Notes: generated by a model not told the origin, from the letters alone. A stretch of 64,000 nt of DNA from Chryseobacterium culicis (GCF_900108365.1 NZ_FNWQ01000007.1:124001-188000); one strand, 5' to 3'. Counted from the stretch's first letter, positions 43,438-52,965 are shown. A program made the numbers and translations.

Positions 43438-44073
43438 TTACCTTCTGTCTTTCATTACATCACTTTTCTGATAGGCATCTACTTTTCTGTAAGAATCGTT
43501 TTTCTCTTTTTCTTTTTTATCGGAAATCAGAATTCCGAAAAGATGGTCAATTTCATGCTGAAAAATAACCGCCGTGAAACCCTCAACGATTTCTGAATAC
43601 CTTTGCCCTTTCAGATCAACATATTCCAGCTGAATGACTTTGCTTCTGTAAAACTGATCTCTGAATTCAGGAATAGACAAATCGCCTTCAGGACCAAGAT
43701 TCTGCAAATCGGAACGCCAAACAATAACCGGATTGATAAAGTATTCCAGTGGAGTGCCTTCTTTATCGAAACGCTGTACCCAGATGATTTTTCTGTTGAT
43801 ACCCACCTGAGGTGCTGCAATGCCTACTCCGCCATCAGTTGAAAGAAGAGATTCTTTCATTCTTTTTACCAGTACAGCTGTATTGGGGTCAAGAGGATCT
43901 GCTTCTGAAGAAATGCTCAGCAATGTTTTATGCTGATTCGAATCGGTAGTCTGGTAAATCGGTAAAGCGGTGTTTATATCTCCCTGATTGATGATGGAAA
44001 GCTCATTGGAAGTGAGTTTCTGTGCATTTAACAGTCCGATAAAAAAGATCAGGAGGACGGATAATTTCTTCAT
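43438..44073 (-). CDS. Exported peptide-deformylase-like protein with altered metal ligand
   Basis: A 211-residue protein. The signal peptide runs to about 17 (LLNAQ), unlike cytoplasmic deformylases. Motif 1 GGVGIAAPQVG is at 81-91 and motif 3 HEIDH at 173-177 provides two His ligands. Motif 2 reads EGDLSIP at 129-135, where deformylases have EGCLS, so Asp131 replaces the metal-binding Cys. An Asp ligand could still hold a metal, but deformylation of nascent proteins is unlikely outside the cytoplasm. Confidence 0.85.
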   Translation of the reverse strand: MKKLSVLLIFFIGLLNAQKLTSNELSIINQGDINTALPIYQTTDSNQHKTLLSISSEADPLDPNTAVLVKRMKESLLSTDGGVGIAAPQVGINRKIIWVQRFDKEGTPLEYFINPVIVWRSDLQNLGPEGDLSIPEFRDQFYRSKVIQLEYVDLKGQRYSEIVEGFTAVIFQHEIDHLFGILISDKKEKEKNDSYRKVDAYQKSDVMKDRR

Positions 44074-44144
44074 GTTTTTTGAATGTGATACAAAGGTAAA
44101 TATTGTGGAGTAAAAATAATTTGTTTACCGTGGAATTTTAAGTT

Positions 44145-44196
44145 TTGGCTAAAGCCAATGAATATTTTAATTAAAAATAGTCGGGCTAAAGCCCGA
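44145..44196. repeat. Paired small palindromes around GGCTAAAGCC
   Basis: TTGGCTAAAGCCAA (44145-44158) and TCGGGCTAAAGCCCGA (44181-44196) share the core GGCTAAAGCC. They look like the small intergenic palindromes often seen in flavobacterial genomes, and lie between two minus-strand genes. Confidence 0.7.
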
Positions 44197-44280
44197 CCCT
44201 ATTGAATATAATGTAGTAAAGAATCTCACAATAATTTAACAGTGAGATTCTTCATTGGTCAGAATCACACTTTTATAAGA

Positions 44281-45153
44281 TTAAAAAGTCTTCGTCATAT
44301 CCGAGGGAATAATCAGATTAAAGTCTGTAGGGATATAATCTTTGGCAGGAACTTTCAGTTCAGGATCATCTGATTCAAAAACGGAGATTACTGCCATTTT
44401 AAGATTAGGATTTTTCTGTTTGATGTACCAATAGATTCCACCAAATTCTTTGCTGTGATAGTTTCCGTTATAATGGATGAAGGTTTTTCCGGCCTGATAA
44501 TTTTTCAGGATAGATTCTGCCATTGTTGCATCTTTTGTAGCCTGAGCGGAGATGAAATTCATCACTTTTGTACCTTCGGCATGGTCACCCATCATCTTTT
44601 TCATTTCCGGATATCCCGGAGTGTCTAAAGTTACTTTGATTGGCAGCTGAGCGATGTATGTTTTCTCTTTTTCGCTTAATTTATTTAAAGATTCGAGACC
44701 TTCTTTTGCGGTTTGGGAGGCATATCTTCTTGGGATATTCGTGGCAATAAAACTGAGCTTTTTATCTTTAGCAAAATCTACCAAAGGTTTATAATCTGTT
44801 GCATAATTATTCCATAAACGGGCTGAATCTTTCAGTGTTTTAGCATCAAATTTTCCGTTTAAATATTGATCCAGCTGAGCCTGATTGTCTCTTTCAAACA
44901 TTTCTGCCCCCAACATGACCTGGCCATTCTTTTTAGCAAACAAAGCTTCTGTAATTTTAAGCTGAAGCCAGTGATTGATAGAGCTGTTATGATTTTCGCC
45001 AAAAAACACCACATCATAGGCAGCCAGTTCTTTGACCAGCTTATCTGTCTTTACTTCTTTTCCTTTTTTATCATAAAACTGATACGCCTTAAAATCCTGC
45101 GCTTTCAATACGCAGAAGCCGGCAAGCAGTATCGCTATGAAAATATTTTTCAT
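44281..45153 (-). CDS. ChaN-like heme-binding family protein
   Basis: A 290-residue exported protein with signal peptide to about 18 (LKAQ). DVVFFGENHNSSINHWLQL is the family core, and HYNGNYHSKEFGGIYWYI near the C-terminus is the second conserved block. ChaN proteins bind heme between monomers at the membrane surface. Its place beside the heme operon supports a heme role, but a terminator separates it from hmuS. Confidence 0.85.
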   Translation of the reverse strand: MKNIFIAILLAGFCVLKAQDFKAYQFYDKKGKEVKTDKLVKELAAYDVVFFGENHNSSINHWLQLKITEALFAKKNGQVMLGAEMFERDNQAQLDQYLNGKFDAKTLKDSARLWNNYATDYKPLVDFAKDKKLSFIATNIPRRYASQTAKEGLESLNKLSEKEKTYIAQLPIKVTLDTPGYPEMKKMMGDHAEGTKVMNFISAQATKDATMAESILKNYQAGKTFIHYNGNYHSKEFGGIYWYIKQKNPNLKMAVISVFESDDPELKVPAKDYIPTDFNLIIPSDMTKTF

Positions 45154-45204
45154 TCTATTTTATATTTAATCACAAATTACACAAATATTCAGATCGCATG
45201 CAAT

Positions 45205-45242
45205 AAAAAAGACCGCTTTGAATTTTACAAACAAAACGGTCT
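45205..45242 (-). terminator. Terminator of the heme operon
   Basis: On the reverse strand AGACCGTTTTG pairs with CAAAGCGGTCT (one wobble) and is followed by TTTTTTA. It lies 20 bases beyond the hmuS stop. Confidence 0.85.
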
Positions 45243-45261
45243 CATTCAAATCATCTAATTA

Positions 45262-46290
45262 TTATTGCTCTAATGCTGCTACCAGGTCCTTCCACTCCTG
45301 AAGTTCAGGAATTCCCGGTTTTCTTTTTCCGAAGAACTGAACAATGAAATCTCCTTCACTGTTGAATACTTCGATAGCCGTTACTTCTCCGTCTTCAGTT
45401 GGTTTTTTAACGATCCAAGCTTCTGCAATTTTCGTTACATCAAGGTGTAAGTTGAAATCAGGATCCATTATGTTGAACCACTGCTGGTGCCAAAGTGTTT
45501 TCTTCACATTTCCTGTGTGGATCTGGATAATTCCTCTGTTTCCAACAAAAACCATAATTGGTGTATTTTTTTCAGATGCATCTTCAAGGATATTCACTAC
45601 TTTAGCATTATCAATTTTCTTAGCAAAGCCTTCCGGAGCCAGTCTTAATGCCTGAGTTCTGCTTACGCCGTATTTTCTGGTCATCATGAAGAAATCATGA
45701 GTATCTTTCAATTCTGTCCAGGCTTTTTTGAAACCTTCCACATCAATATCTGAATCTGCTTTTTCAGCCTGTTTTGGCGCTACTGCTTCAAAAACCAATG
45801 TCTGGTTCTGATCTTCAGCTCTGTATTTTTCTACAATAGCATCAAAAGCGGCTTCATTGCTGTCTTTTGTTACATAAATCTTGTGAAGTGCCAAGCCGTC
45901 TTTTCCGAAAAACTGAAGGCTTTTCTTGTCTCCTTCCAGCACTGCAAAAGCAAATTTCCAGTGGTTAAGGAAAATTCTGAGATCAATATCTTCTCCCACA
46001 AAAAGCTGTGCATGAGGGCTGCTGAAATCTCCGTTCAGATACGTTCCTTTTCTTTCATGAACACATTCATCATTACGGGTAAGCGCCATTACTTTTCCCA
46101 ACTGTTCTGCTTCTGTAAGAATTTCCTTAAAATCCGGCTTCAGGACAGTAACTCCTTCTCCGATGCTTGTTGCCAGTAACTCAGCTTCACTTACTTCTAA
46201 CTGTGCTGCTGCATTTCTTATTCTGATATGTGGATTTTCTGCTTTCAGAGCTTCCCATTTTTCCTTTAAATCATTAACTAATGTGCTCAT
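45262..46290 (-). CDS. hmuS: Hemin-degrading factor (HmuS/ChuS family)
   Basis: A 342-residue protein made of two similar halves, typical of HmuS: repeated LKPDFKEILTEAEQLGKVMALTRND and FFMMTRKYGVSRTQALRLAPEGF. Both halves carry QFFGKxGLALHKI/VQFFGKRKPG-like strands. It binds and opens imported heme to release iron in the cytoplasm. It is the last gene of the minus-strand hmu operon, 4 bases from the methyltransferase gene. Confidence 0.93.
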   Translation of the reverse strand: MSTLVNDLKEKWEALKAENPHIRIRNAAAQLEVSEAELLATSIGEGVTVLKPDFKEILTEAEQLGKVMALTRNDECVHERKGTYLNGDFSSPHAQLFVGEDIDLRIFLNHWKFAFAVLEGDKKSLQFFGKDGLALHKIYVTKDSNEAAFDAIVEKYRAEDQNQTLVFEAVAPKQAEKADSDIDVEGFKKAWTELKDTHDFFMMTRKYGVSRTQALRLAPEGFAKKIDNAKVVNILEDASEKNTPIMVFVGNRGIIQIHTGNVKKTLWHQQWFNIMDPDFNLHLDVTKIAEAWIVKKPTEDGEVTAIEVFNSEGDFIVQFFGKRKPGIPELQEWKDLVAALEQ

Positions 46291-46294
46291 TACT

Positions 46295-46945
46295 TTACTT
46301 TTTTATGGTTAAAATTGTATAAATTCTTCGTATTGTTTCGTTTCCTGTTTTGCTTTTTATTTCTTCTTCTTTCTCTGAAGTTTTCATTCTTTTAAAGTGG
46401 CTTCTGGAGATCAGCTCTTCCATTTCGCCGTTGCTGTACAAGGTGAAGTCATATTCCGTAAACGGCAGCTTTTCCATAAATTCTCTTTGTCCGAAGGTGA
46501 GAACGAATGTTCCGTCATCTTTTAAAACCCTGTAGATCTCATTTAAAAATTCAACCGGATTTTCCCAGAAATAAACTGTGTTTACGGTAAATATTTTATC
46601 AAAAGATCTATCCCGAAAAGGGAGCTTTTTACCCTCATACAGAACAAAATCTGCCTCGCTTTCAAATTCTTTATTGAGCCTTTTGGCTTCATTGTGCATG
46701 GTTTCGGAAATATCAATTCCTGTGTACCTGAGGTTTTTAGCGAGACTCATGATGCTTTTGAGGTGTGCGGCATTTCCGTGTCCTATCTCAAGGATTTGCT
46801 GATCATCTTCTATCACGAGTGTTTTGATACTTTCTAACGTCATGCTGATGTTCGTGGCATTCATCATTTCACCAATCTCGATGCCTTTTTCACCCTGAGG
46901 ATTGGCAAGATTCTGAGCGAGGATTTTGAGTTCTTCTTTTTCCAT
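46295..46945 (-). CDS. Class I SAM-dependent methyltransferase in the heme operon
   Basis: A 216-residue protein. Motif I reads LEIGHGNAAHLKSI near 51-64, unusual in having GHGNAA. TGIDIS and a RSFDKIFTVNTVYFWENP block with EIYRVLKDDGTFVLTFG are typical methyltransferase motifs. It lies between hmuV and hmuS with gaps of 2 and 4 bases, so it is clearly co-transcribed. A heme-breakdown or tetrapyrrole role is only a guess from position. Confidence 0.82.
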   Translation of the reverse strand: MEKEELKILAQNLANPQGEKGIEIGEMMNATNISMTLESIKTLVIEDDQQILEIGHGNAAHLKSIMSLAKNLRYTGIDISETMHNEAKRLNKEFESEADFVLYEGKKLPFRDRSFDKIFTVNTVYFWENPVEFLNEIYRVLKDDGTFVLTFGQREFMEKLPFTEYDFTLYSNGEMEELISRSHFKRMKTSEKEEEIKSKTGNETIRRIYTILTIKK

Positions 46946-46947
46946 GG

Positions 46948-47721
46948 TTATCCAAAAATGATCATTGGGTTATTGGTTATAGGGTGTTCGCAGATGGTAC
47001 AGGGAAAATTATAGGCATTGCTTATATTTTCTGCCGTAAAAACTTCCTGTGGGGTTCCATAGGCGGAAACCTGTCCTGATTTCATTAATAAAATCTTATC
47101 TGCAAATTGTGCAGCAAGGTTCAGATCATGCAAAACAACAATGGCACTGTTCGCTTTTTTCGTGAAATTCTTAATGATTTCCAGTGCTTTATACTGATGT
47201 TTTATATCTAAATTGTTCAAAGGTTCGTCCAGAAAAACCAGTTTATGAACGATATCATTTTCAAGCTGCGCCATTACTCTTGAAAGGTGTACACGCTGTT
47301 TTTCTCCTCCGGAAAGGGTATTATATTCTCTCTCCTTCAAATGAAAAATATCGGTTTCATACATCATATTATTCAGGGCTTCCAGATCTTCTTTTCCCGG
47401 CTGGGCATCGAAATAGGGATACCTACCCATCATGATTACGTCTTTCACCTCAAGCGGAATATCGTTGCTGTTATGCTGTGAGAACTTTGCCTTATGTTTG
47501 GAGAGCTCCCTGATATTCCATTCTCTGATCGGTTTATTTTTAAACAAGACTTTGTTAGGGCCGGACTTCACCTCATCTGCCAATACGCTGAGAAGGCTTG
47601 ACTTCCCTGCTCCGTTGGGTCCTACAATGGCCAGAAATTCACCATATTCCAGAGAGACATCTACCCCGTCCAGAATCCGGAATTCTTTATGTTTATAATT
47701 GATCTGGTGTGCCTTGATCAT
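46948..47721 (-). CDS. hmuV: Heme ABC transporter ATPase
   Basis: 257 residues. Walker A is GPNGAGKSSLL, the signature is LSGGEKQRVHLSR, Walker B is KLVFLDEPLNNLD and the switch His is in VVLHDLNLAAQFAD. It belongs to the FepC/HmuV group. It powers heme import with HmuU. Its start overlaps the hmuU stop by one base (TAATG). Confidence 0.95.
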   Translation of the reverse strand: MIKAHQINYKHKEFRILDGVDVSLEYGEFLAIVGPNGAGKSSLLSVLADEVKSGPNKVLFKNKPIREWNIRELSKHKAKFSQHNSNDIPLEVKDVIMMGRYPYFDAQPGKEDLEALNNMMYETDIFHLKEREYNTLSGGEKQRVHLSRVMAQLENDIVHKLVFLDEPLNNLDIKHQYKALEIIKNFTKKANSAIVVLHDLNLAAQFADKILLMKSGQVSAYGTPQEVFTAENISNAYNFPCTICEHPITNNPMIIFG

Positions 47722-48761
47722 TACAGTGATTTTTTAAATTTAACCAAAATAGCGATAAAAATAGGGCCTCCCATTAAGGCTGTTAAAATGCCAATGGGCA
47801 GTTCTGAAGGGGCTACAATACTTCTGCTGAAGGTATCTGCCGTCAGTAACAAAATACTTCCGCAAACAGCTGACAGGGGTAAAATAAAAGCATAATTGGA
47901 TTTGAACAAAAGTCTTAGAATATAAGGTACAATAAGTCCTACAAATCCAATGGTTCCTGAGAATGCCACACAGCTTCCTACCATTAACGCTACGATGATG
48001 ATGATCTGCTTTTTCAGTCTTTCCACATTGATTCCCAGATGGTATGCATCTTTTTCTCCCAGCATCATTGCATTTAAGGCTTTTCCTTTAGGAAGTAAAA
48101 CAATATAAGCAATGATCATGACGACAGCCAGAATGATATTCTTTGTCCATGTGGCTGCTGCCAGACTTCCCAAATTCCAGAAAGTAAGATCTCTGAGCTG
48201 CTCATCTTTTGAGATATAGATCAGAAATCCGGTGATAGAAAAGCCTATGGCCGTTATGGCAACTCCGGTAAGAAGCATCATGACTACATTTGTTTTCCCT
48301 CCGCTTGTTGAAATTCTGTATACCAGCATCATGGATAAAAAAGAACCGATAAAAGCCGCTATTCCTACCAGTGAAAACTGTACGGCTTCAGGAAGATATT
48401 CTTTGAAATGTCCTCCTAAAACAATCGCAATGGCTGCCAGCAATGTTGCTCCTGATGTAAGTCCTATTAAATCTCCTGTTGCCAGCGGATTCTTGAAAAG
48501 TCCCTGAAGACTGGTTCCTGAAACGGACAACATACTTCCTATTAAGATGGCCATGATGATTCTGGCTGCTCTTACGTCCCAGATCACATATTTATCACTG
48601 AGTGATAAGCCTGAATCCCCTTTTATCAATTGCCACAGTGCCATGAACGGAGATTTTTCACCGAAATCATAGACTCCTGTCTGAAGTGACAGTACTGCTA
48701 TAATGACAAGCAGTACTGCACTTGTAATAAGATAAAAGTAAAGTTTACTTTGTGCTTTCAA
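47721..48761 (-). CDS. hmuU: Heme ABC transporter permease, TTG start
   Basis: A 346-residue FecCD/BtuC-type permease with about ten membrane helices. DVRAARIIMAILIGSMLSVSGTSLQG and GSCVAFSGTIGFVGLIVPYILRLL are family blocks. The start is a TTG at 48761 that overlaps the hmuT gene by 17 bases. No ATG is available before the first conserved helix, and the next Met would remove it. Confidence 0.93.
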   Translation of the reverse strand: MKAQSKLYFYLITSAVLLVIIAVLSLQTGVYDFGEKSPFMALWQLIKGDSGLSLSDKYVIWDVRAARIIMAILIGSMLSVSGTSLQGLFKNPLATGDLIGLTSGATLLAAIAIVLGGHFKEYLPEAVQFSLVGIAAFIGSFLSMMLVYRISTSGGKTNVVMMLLTGVAITAIGFSITGFLIYISKDEQLRDLTFWNLGSLAAATWTKNIILAVVMIIAYIVLLPKGKALNAMMLGEKDAYHLGINVERLKKQIIIIVALMVGSCVAFSGTIGFVGLIVPYILRLLFKSNYAFILPLSAVCGSILLLTADTFSRSIVAPSELPIGILTALMGGPIFIAILVKFKKSL

Positions 48762-49623
48762 TTAAAAGTTTGTTTAATCCTACTGCTGCTTCTCCTAGTC
48801 TTGGTCCGAAACCTGATACTAAACCTCCGTCCATTGCGATAATCTTTTTGTTCTTACCGGCATTGGTCTGAGATACTCCCGGCATTTTAAGGGCTCCTTC
48901 GTTTCCTCCTGCTCCCTGAAGCCCCGTTTCGAAGAAGAATAGTACATCAGGATTAGCCTTTACCACTGCTTCCGGTGTCAAAGGTTTGAAATCTTCAAAA
49001 TCAGTGACTGCATTTTCACCTCCTGCAAGGGTAATCAATGAAGCCATTGGAGTGTTTTTACCGCTTACCATCAGCATGTTTCCTCTCGCGTAAATGAACA
49101 ATACTTTTGGTTTTTTAGCAATGGGCTGTACCTGTTTCAGATCAGCGTCAATTTTATCATTCAGTTTTTGATAGTCTGTATTTCCGATCGCTTTTGCAAC
49201 CTGTTCGATCAGTTTTTTGGTTCCGTCAACGGTGTACTCCTGTTTGAAAACTTCAGTCTGAATTCCTGATGATTTGATTTTTCCCATTAATTCAGGGTTG
49301 ATATCTTTATCAGATGCAAGAATCAAGGTTGGATTTACAGCCATGATCGGCTCGATAGTCATGGATCTCATGTGACCCAGATCTTTAGCTGTAGCTTTTA
49401 AAGAGGCAGGATAGGTACTGGTAACATCTGTTGCTACGATTTCTTTTTCGTGGCCCAGCGCAGCTACAATTTCAGTAATTCCGCCGTTTAATGTTACTAT
49501 TTTATTATTGGATTTTGGTGCTTCAGAAGTGGCTTCTGTAGTATTTTCTTTTGCTGTTCCCTCTGCTTTTTTGCAGGAATATACTGCTACAAGTACAGAA
49601 GCTGCAAGGATGAATTTTTTCAT
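48745..49623 (-). CDS. hmuT: Heme-binding periplasmic lipoprotein of ABC importer
   Basis: A 292-residue protein. Lipoprotein signal VYSC (Cys17), then a Thr/Glu-rich linker and a class III substrate-binding fold with VTLNGGITEIVAALG and NPDVLFFFETGLQGAGG. HmuT-type proteins bind heme through Tyr or His; the exact ligand was not identified. It overlaps hmuU by 17 bases. Confidence 0.92.
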   Translation of the reverse strand: MKKFILAASVLVAVYSCKKAEGTAKENTTEATSEAPKSNNKIVTLNGGITEIVAALGHEKEIVATDVTSTYPASLKATAKDLGHMRSMTIEPIMAVNPTLILASDKDINPELMGKIKSSGIQTEVFKQEYTVDGTKKLIEQVAKAIGNTDYQKLNDKIDADLKQVQPIAKKPKVLFIYARGNMLMVSGKNTPMASLITLAGGENAVTDFEDFKPLTPEAVVKANPDVLFFFETGLQGAGGNEGALKMPGVSQTNAGKNKKIIAMDGGLVSGFGPRLGEAAVGLNKLLIESTK

Positions 49624-49644
49624 GATATACTATTATTTGATTAT

Positions 49645-50763
49645 TTATAAAGGCTCGAATTCAAAATTGGTGTACCCACGGTTTCCGTTGTCGTCTTTCA
49701 TTTTATTAAACCTCAGCTTAAAGTAAAAACCTTCTGCATCTTTCAATACAAAAAAACGGTCTGCATATACAAAAGGAACAGGATTAGCTGCCGTACCGGT
49801 AGTAGTTCTCCACTTATCACCAATGGCTCTCTGATCATTAAAAACAAATTTAGCCGGCTCTACATCTTTCAGTTTAAATGCAGTGTAAGCCTGTTCCAGA
49901 CTTCCGGTAACTGTTACCTGATAGGCACCTACTCCATTTAATGTATTGGTGGTAATAAAATCTGCATAGAAATAGCTTCCTGCACTGGTTGTAGGTCCCA
50001 TGAATACTTCATTGGTAAATGTAGTGAATGCAAGATCCCATTTCTTTTTCTTGGGCTGAATCTTTACCGGTGTTCCCATTTTCAGGTTGAAGAATGAGAA
50101 GTTGTATTCCGAATCTTTGGTAATGATATATTCTTTGATATTGGCTCCTGTAGCATTTAGGTCGGCATATCGGATTTTATATCCGTTCTGAGCTCTGAGG
50201 ATCTGAATTTTTTTCCATCCTCTTGCATCGCCTGATAAAGAGACAGAACCTGTTCCGATATTGCTGGCGGAAGGAATTTCCCTTCCAAGATTGATCAGAT
50301 AGACAGGGTTATCCGCATCATTTTCTTTTACAGCATCAATCCCGGAAGTCTGAGTAAGAAAATTTCCATTTGGATTGTCCACATATTTCATGTTGGCGGC
50401 ATCAAAAGTTCCTACCTGGGCGATATCTTTCAAGCTGGCAACGTCAGATTCTTTTACCGTACTGATATCGGAGGCATTAGGAATTTTAATAACGGTCATC
50501 GCTATGGATCCATTCATAATTACCCTGTATTCATCTCCTGTATAGAAGCCAAGATCCCAATCTGTTCTTTTATTAATGGCCGGATTGGTATAGTCGCTCA
50601 GATCAATCCACACCTGGTTAGGCTCTGTAGGACCTCCTATTTTGGCATTCACTTCAGATCCTGTCATGGGAGGAACCGGAACCGGATCTTCGTCTGCAGA
50701 AAGACAAGACTGTGCGGCCATCATAACAGAAAGAACAGAAAATATTTTTAAATACTTCATCAT
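49645..50763 (-). CDS. hmuY: HmuY-like heme-binding lipoprotein
   Basis: A 372-residue protein. Lipoprotein signal AAQSC (Cys20), then SADEDPVPVPPM and a beta-rich HmuY domain: WIDLSDYTNPAINKRTDWDL, YRVIMNGSIAMTVIK and KKKWDLAFTTFTNEVFMG. HmuY captures heme at the surface and passes it to the receptor HmuR, encoded just upstream. A second, T9SS-exported member lies at 53980-55272. Confidence 0.88.
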   Translation of the reverse strand: MMKYLKIFSVLSVMMAAQSCLSADEDPVPVPPMTGSEVNAKIGGPTEPNQVWIDLSDYTNPAINKRTDWDLGFYTGDEYRVIMNGSIAMTVIKIPNASDISTVKESDVASLKDIAQVGTFDAANMKYVDNPNGNFLTQTSGIDAVKENDADNPVYLINLGREIPSASNIGTGSVSLSGDARGWKKIQILRAQNGYKIRYADLNATGANIKEYIITKDSEYNFSFFNLKMGTPVKIQPKKKKWDLAFTTFTNEVFMGPTTSAGSYFYADFITTNTLNGVGAYQVTVTGSLEQAYTAFKLKDVEPAKFVFNDQRAIGDKWRTTTGTAANPVPFVYADRFFVLKDAEGFYFKLRFNKMKDDNGNRGYTNFEFEPL

Positions 50764-50776
50764 AGTAACTTATTAT

Positions 50777-52882
50777 TTAAAATTGAAACATTAATCGGGC
50801 AAAATAACTTCTGCCATAATATAAATTAACAAAACCGTTAGCTGCGTTATGAGCAGTACCTGCAGTAGCAGTAGAATTGAGCCTTGTTACATCAAATATA
50901 TTTTTCACTCCGGCAGAGATTTCAAAATGTCTGTTCCAGAAAGGCTGGCTCACAATGAAATCCATCATATGAAAACTGTCTATTTTCCCGAGTCGGAAAT
51001 CATTGGCTCCGTCTGATACGTACAGTCTGTCCGGACCTGTGAATTTATAATAAAGGGCAAAGTTGGTAGCGGTACTTTTCAGTTGGTAAGTTGCTGAAGC
51101 TCCTGCCTGCACCAAATACTGGAAATCTGTAGGCGATGAAGATTTTAGATCATTCATAGATACAGATGTACCGTTGACAGATCCTCTTAAGGATAAAGCG
51201 AACTGATCTTTTTTGAAATCTACATTTGCTGAAAATAAAAGGTTCTTATAGTTATTAATATTCATGTATTTGTAGGTGGACGGCTCTTTTACCATCACCA
51301 TTTCAATCCTGTCGCGCACATCCAGATATAATGCATCTATCCCGTACGCGATTTTCCAGCCATTGTCTACGGCAAAATTCTGATTCCAGAAAAGTCCGGC
51401 CGAGAATCCTTTTTCAGGATTTAAATCAGGATTTCCCTGTACGTCATGGTTAAGATTCACAAAATAGGTATACAGCTCGTCATACTTAGGAAAACGGTTT
51501 GCTGATCCTACTACAGCTCTCAGGTTTGAATTCTCAGAAGTTTTATATCTTGCAGATAAAGAGTAATTGTACTGATTATTAAAATTCTCGCTCAAAGAAA
51601 GTCTAACTCCTGGCCTTAAAGAGAATTTATCTGAAACATTCCATTCTGCAGAAAGGAAATTGGAATAGGTAAATATTTTTCTTTTTACCGCTTCTCCAAA
51701 GAAGTCACCGGCAATAAGTGCAGCATATCCATTGGTATAATCTAACTCATATCCTAACTGAAAATCAAATATTTTACTATCGAGGAAATTACTGAACATA
51801 CCTCTGGAATAGATAACATCTGTTTTATAATAAGATCGTTCTTCCTGTCTGCTTTTCACAGTTCTGTTTGGAATATCATAATTGTAGTCGAAGAATTTTC
51901 TATCCTGATTCTGATAGGAGAAGTCTCCCATATAGCGGATATGCCCCAGGCTGGTCTGCATATTAAACTGATGAATCCAGCGGTCTGTATTGTATTGTCT
52001 GTCCCTGCTTTCGTAAGCTACGCCTCCCAATCCGTCGTTAAGGGGATTTCTGCTTACTTCCGGATTATAGAAGTTAAATTTTTCATTCAGATAAGACAGT
52101 TTATAAAAGAATGTGGTTTTATTTTTTGTATACCTTACTAATGCAGAAGCATCATACTGGTCTTTCGGATTCCATTCATACCCTCTCTGGTTATCCTGTC
52201 CGAAGTATTTGTAACCTTTGCTCTCCCCTTCATATCCCATAAACTGGTTATGGTTGAAATTGATACTTGCAAACCACTCATTGCTGATATTATAGTCTAC
52301 ATTCAGGTTCTGAATATGTCTTCCGTTTCCTCTTTTCTTAAGATCATACTGGTCTCTTACCGTTTCTTCCTGCAATGAACCTCTTACACTGATCTTTTTT
52401 GTATTGGTTTTCTTTGTAATGATATTGATTACCCCTGCCACTGCACCATTTCCGTACTCAACCCCCATACTCCCTTTTACAATTTCAATTCTCTCTATAT
52501 TGCTTAGCGTAATTTTTGTAAGGTCAATATTACTTCCTAATCCTGTATCTCCTACCACCGGAATATTATCAATAAGAATCTTCACATAATCCCCGTTAAG
52601 CCCCATAATATTGGCTGTGGAGTTCCCGGAGCGGGTATCTGGTGTAATCTGTATGTTAAGACTTTGATTTAAAACTTCGGCAACATTCGTAGCGGCCATA
52701 TTTTTAATCTGCTCGGCATCAATAACGTCAACCTTATAGATAGATTTGTTGATGGACTGCTGCATGTACTGTCCTGTAATAACAACTTCTTCAATTTTCT
52801 TTAGATTAAGAGAATCCTTTTCCTGTGCATTCATCCATAAAGCCATGGATAATGATAGAACGGACAGCACTTTCTTCTTCAT
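50777..52882 (-). CDS. hmuR: TonB-dependent heme receptor
   Basis: 701 residues from ATG 52882; an upstream ATG at 52927 would place 15 residues before the signal peptide. Signal to about 19 (MNAQ). The plug domain shows EEVVITGQYMQQSINKS and IERIEIVKGSMGVEYGNGAVAGVINIITKK. The barrel ends with FARLMFQF, the usual aromatic end. It imports heme through the outer membrane with TonB. It is first gene of the minus-strand operon, with a -7 box TATATTTG at 52908-52901. Confidence 0.93.
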   Translation of the reverse strand: MKKKVLSVLSLSMALWMNAQEKDSLNLKKIEEVVITGQYMQQSINKSIYKVDVIDAEQIKNMAATNVAEVLNQSLNIQITPDTRSGNSTANIMGLNGDYVKILIDNIPVVGDTGLGSNIDLTKITLSNIERIEIVKGSMGVEYGNGAVAGVINIITKKTNTKKISVRGSLQEETVRDQYDLKKRGNGRHIQNLNVDYNISNEWFASINFNHNQFMGYEGESKGYKYFGQDNQRGYEWNPKDQYDASALVRYTKNKTTFFYKLSYLNEKFNFYNPEVSRNPLNDGLGGVAYESRDRQYNTDRWIHQFNMQTSLGHIRYMGDFSYQNQDRKFFDYNYDIPNRTVKSRQEERSYYKTDVIYSRGMFSNFLDSKIFDFQLGYELDYTNGYAALIAGDFFGEAVKRKIFTYSNFLSAEWNVSDKFSLRPGVRLSLSENFNNQYNYSLSARYKTSENSNLRAVVGSANRFPKYDELYTYFVNLNHDVQGNPDLNPEKGFSAGLFWNQNFAVDNGWKIAYGIDALYLDVRDRIEMVMVKEPSTYKYMNINNYKNLLFSANVDFKKDQFALSLRGSVNGTSVSMNDLKSSSPTDFQYLVQAGASATYQLKSTATNFALYYKFTGPDRLYVSDGANDFRLGKIDSFHMMDFIVSQPFWNRHFEISAGVKNIFDVTRLNSTATAGTAHNAANGFVNLYYGRSYFARLMFQF

Positions 52883-52900
52883 AAGGGTACAAATTTTCGA

Positions 52901-52908
52901 CAAATATA
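52901..52908 (-). promoter_or_regulatory. -7 box of the hmu operon
   Basis: TATATTTG on the reverse strand, a full TAnnTTTG match, ending 18 bases before the hmuR ATG. It lies next to the inverted-repeat module of the divergent gene. Confidence 0.6.
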
Positions 52909-52915
52909 AAACTTT

Positions 52916-52965
52916 ATTTAGACTCATTAAAAATAAATGTATATTTTTGTGGAATAATTCTAAAT
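52916..52965 (+). promoter_or_regulatory. Inverted-repeat promoter module, copy 1 (ATTTAGA-N36-TCTAAAT)
   Basis: ATTTAGA (52916-52922) and TCTAAAT (52959-52965) flank a -7 box TATTTTTG (52942-52949). Nearly the same 50-base module occurs at 53910. It could be an iron-responsive (Fur-like) control site for both the divergent hmuR operon and the T9SS gene; the regulator is not identified. Confidence 0.6.
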
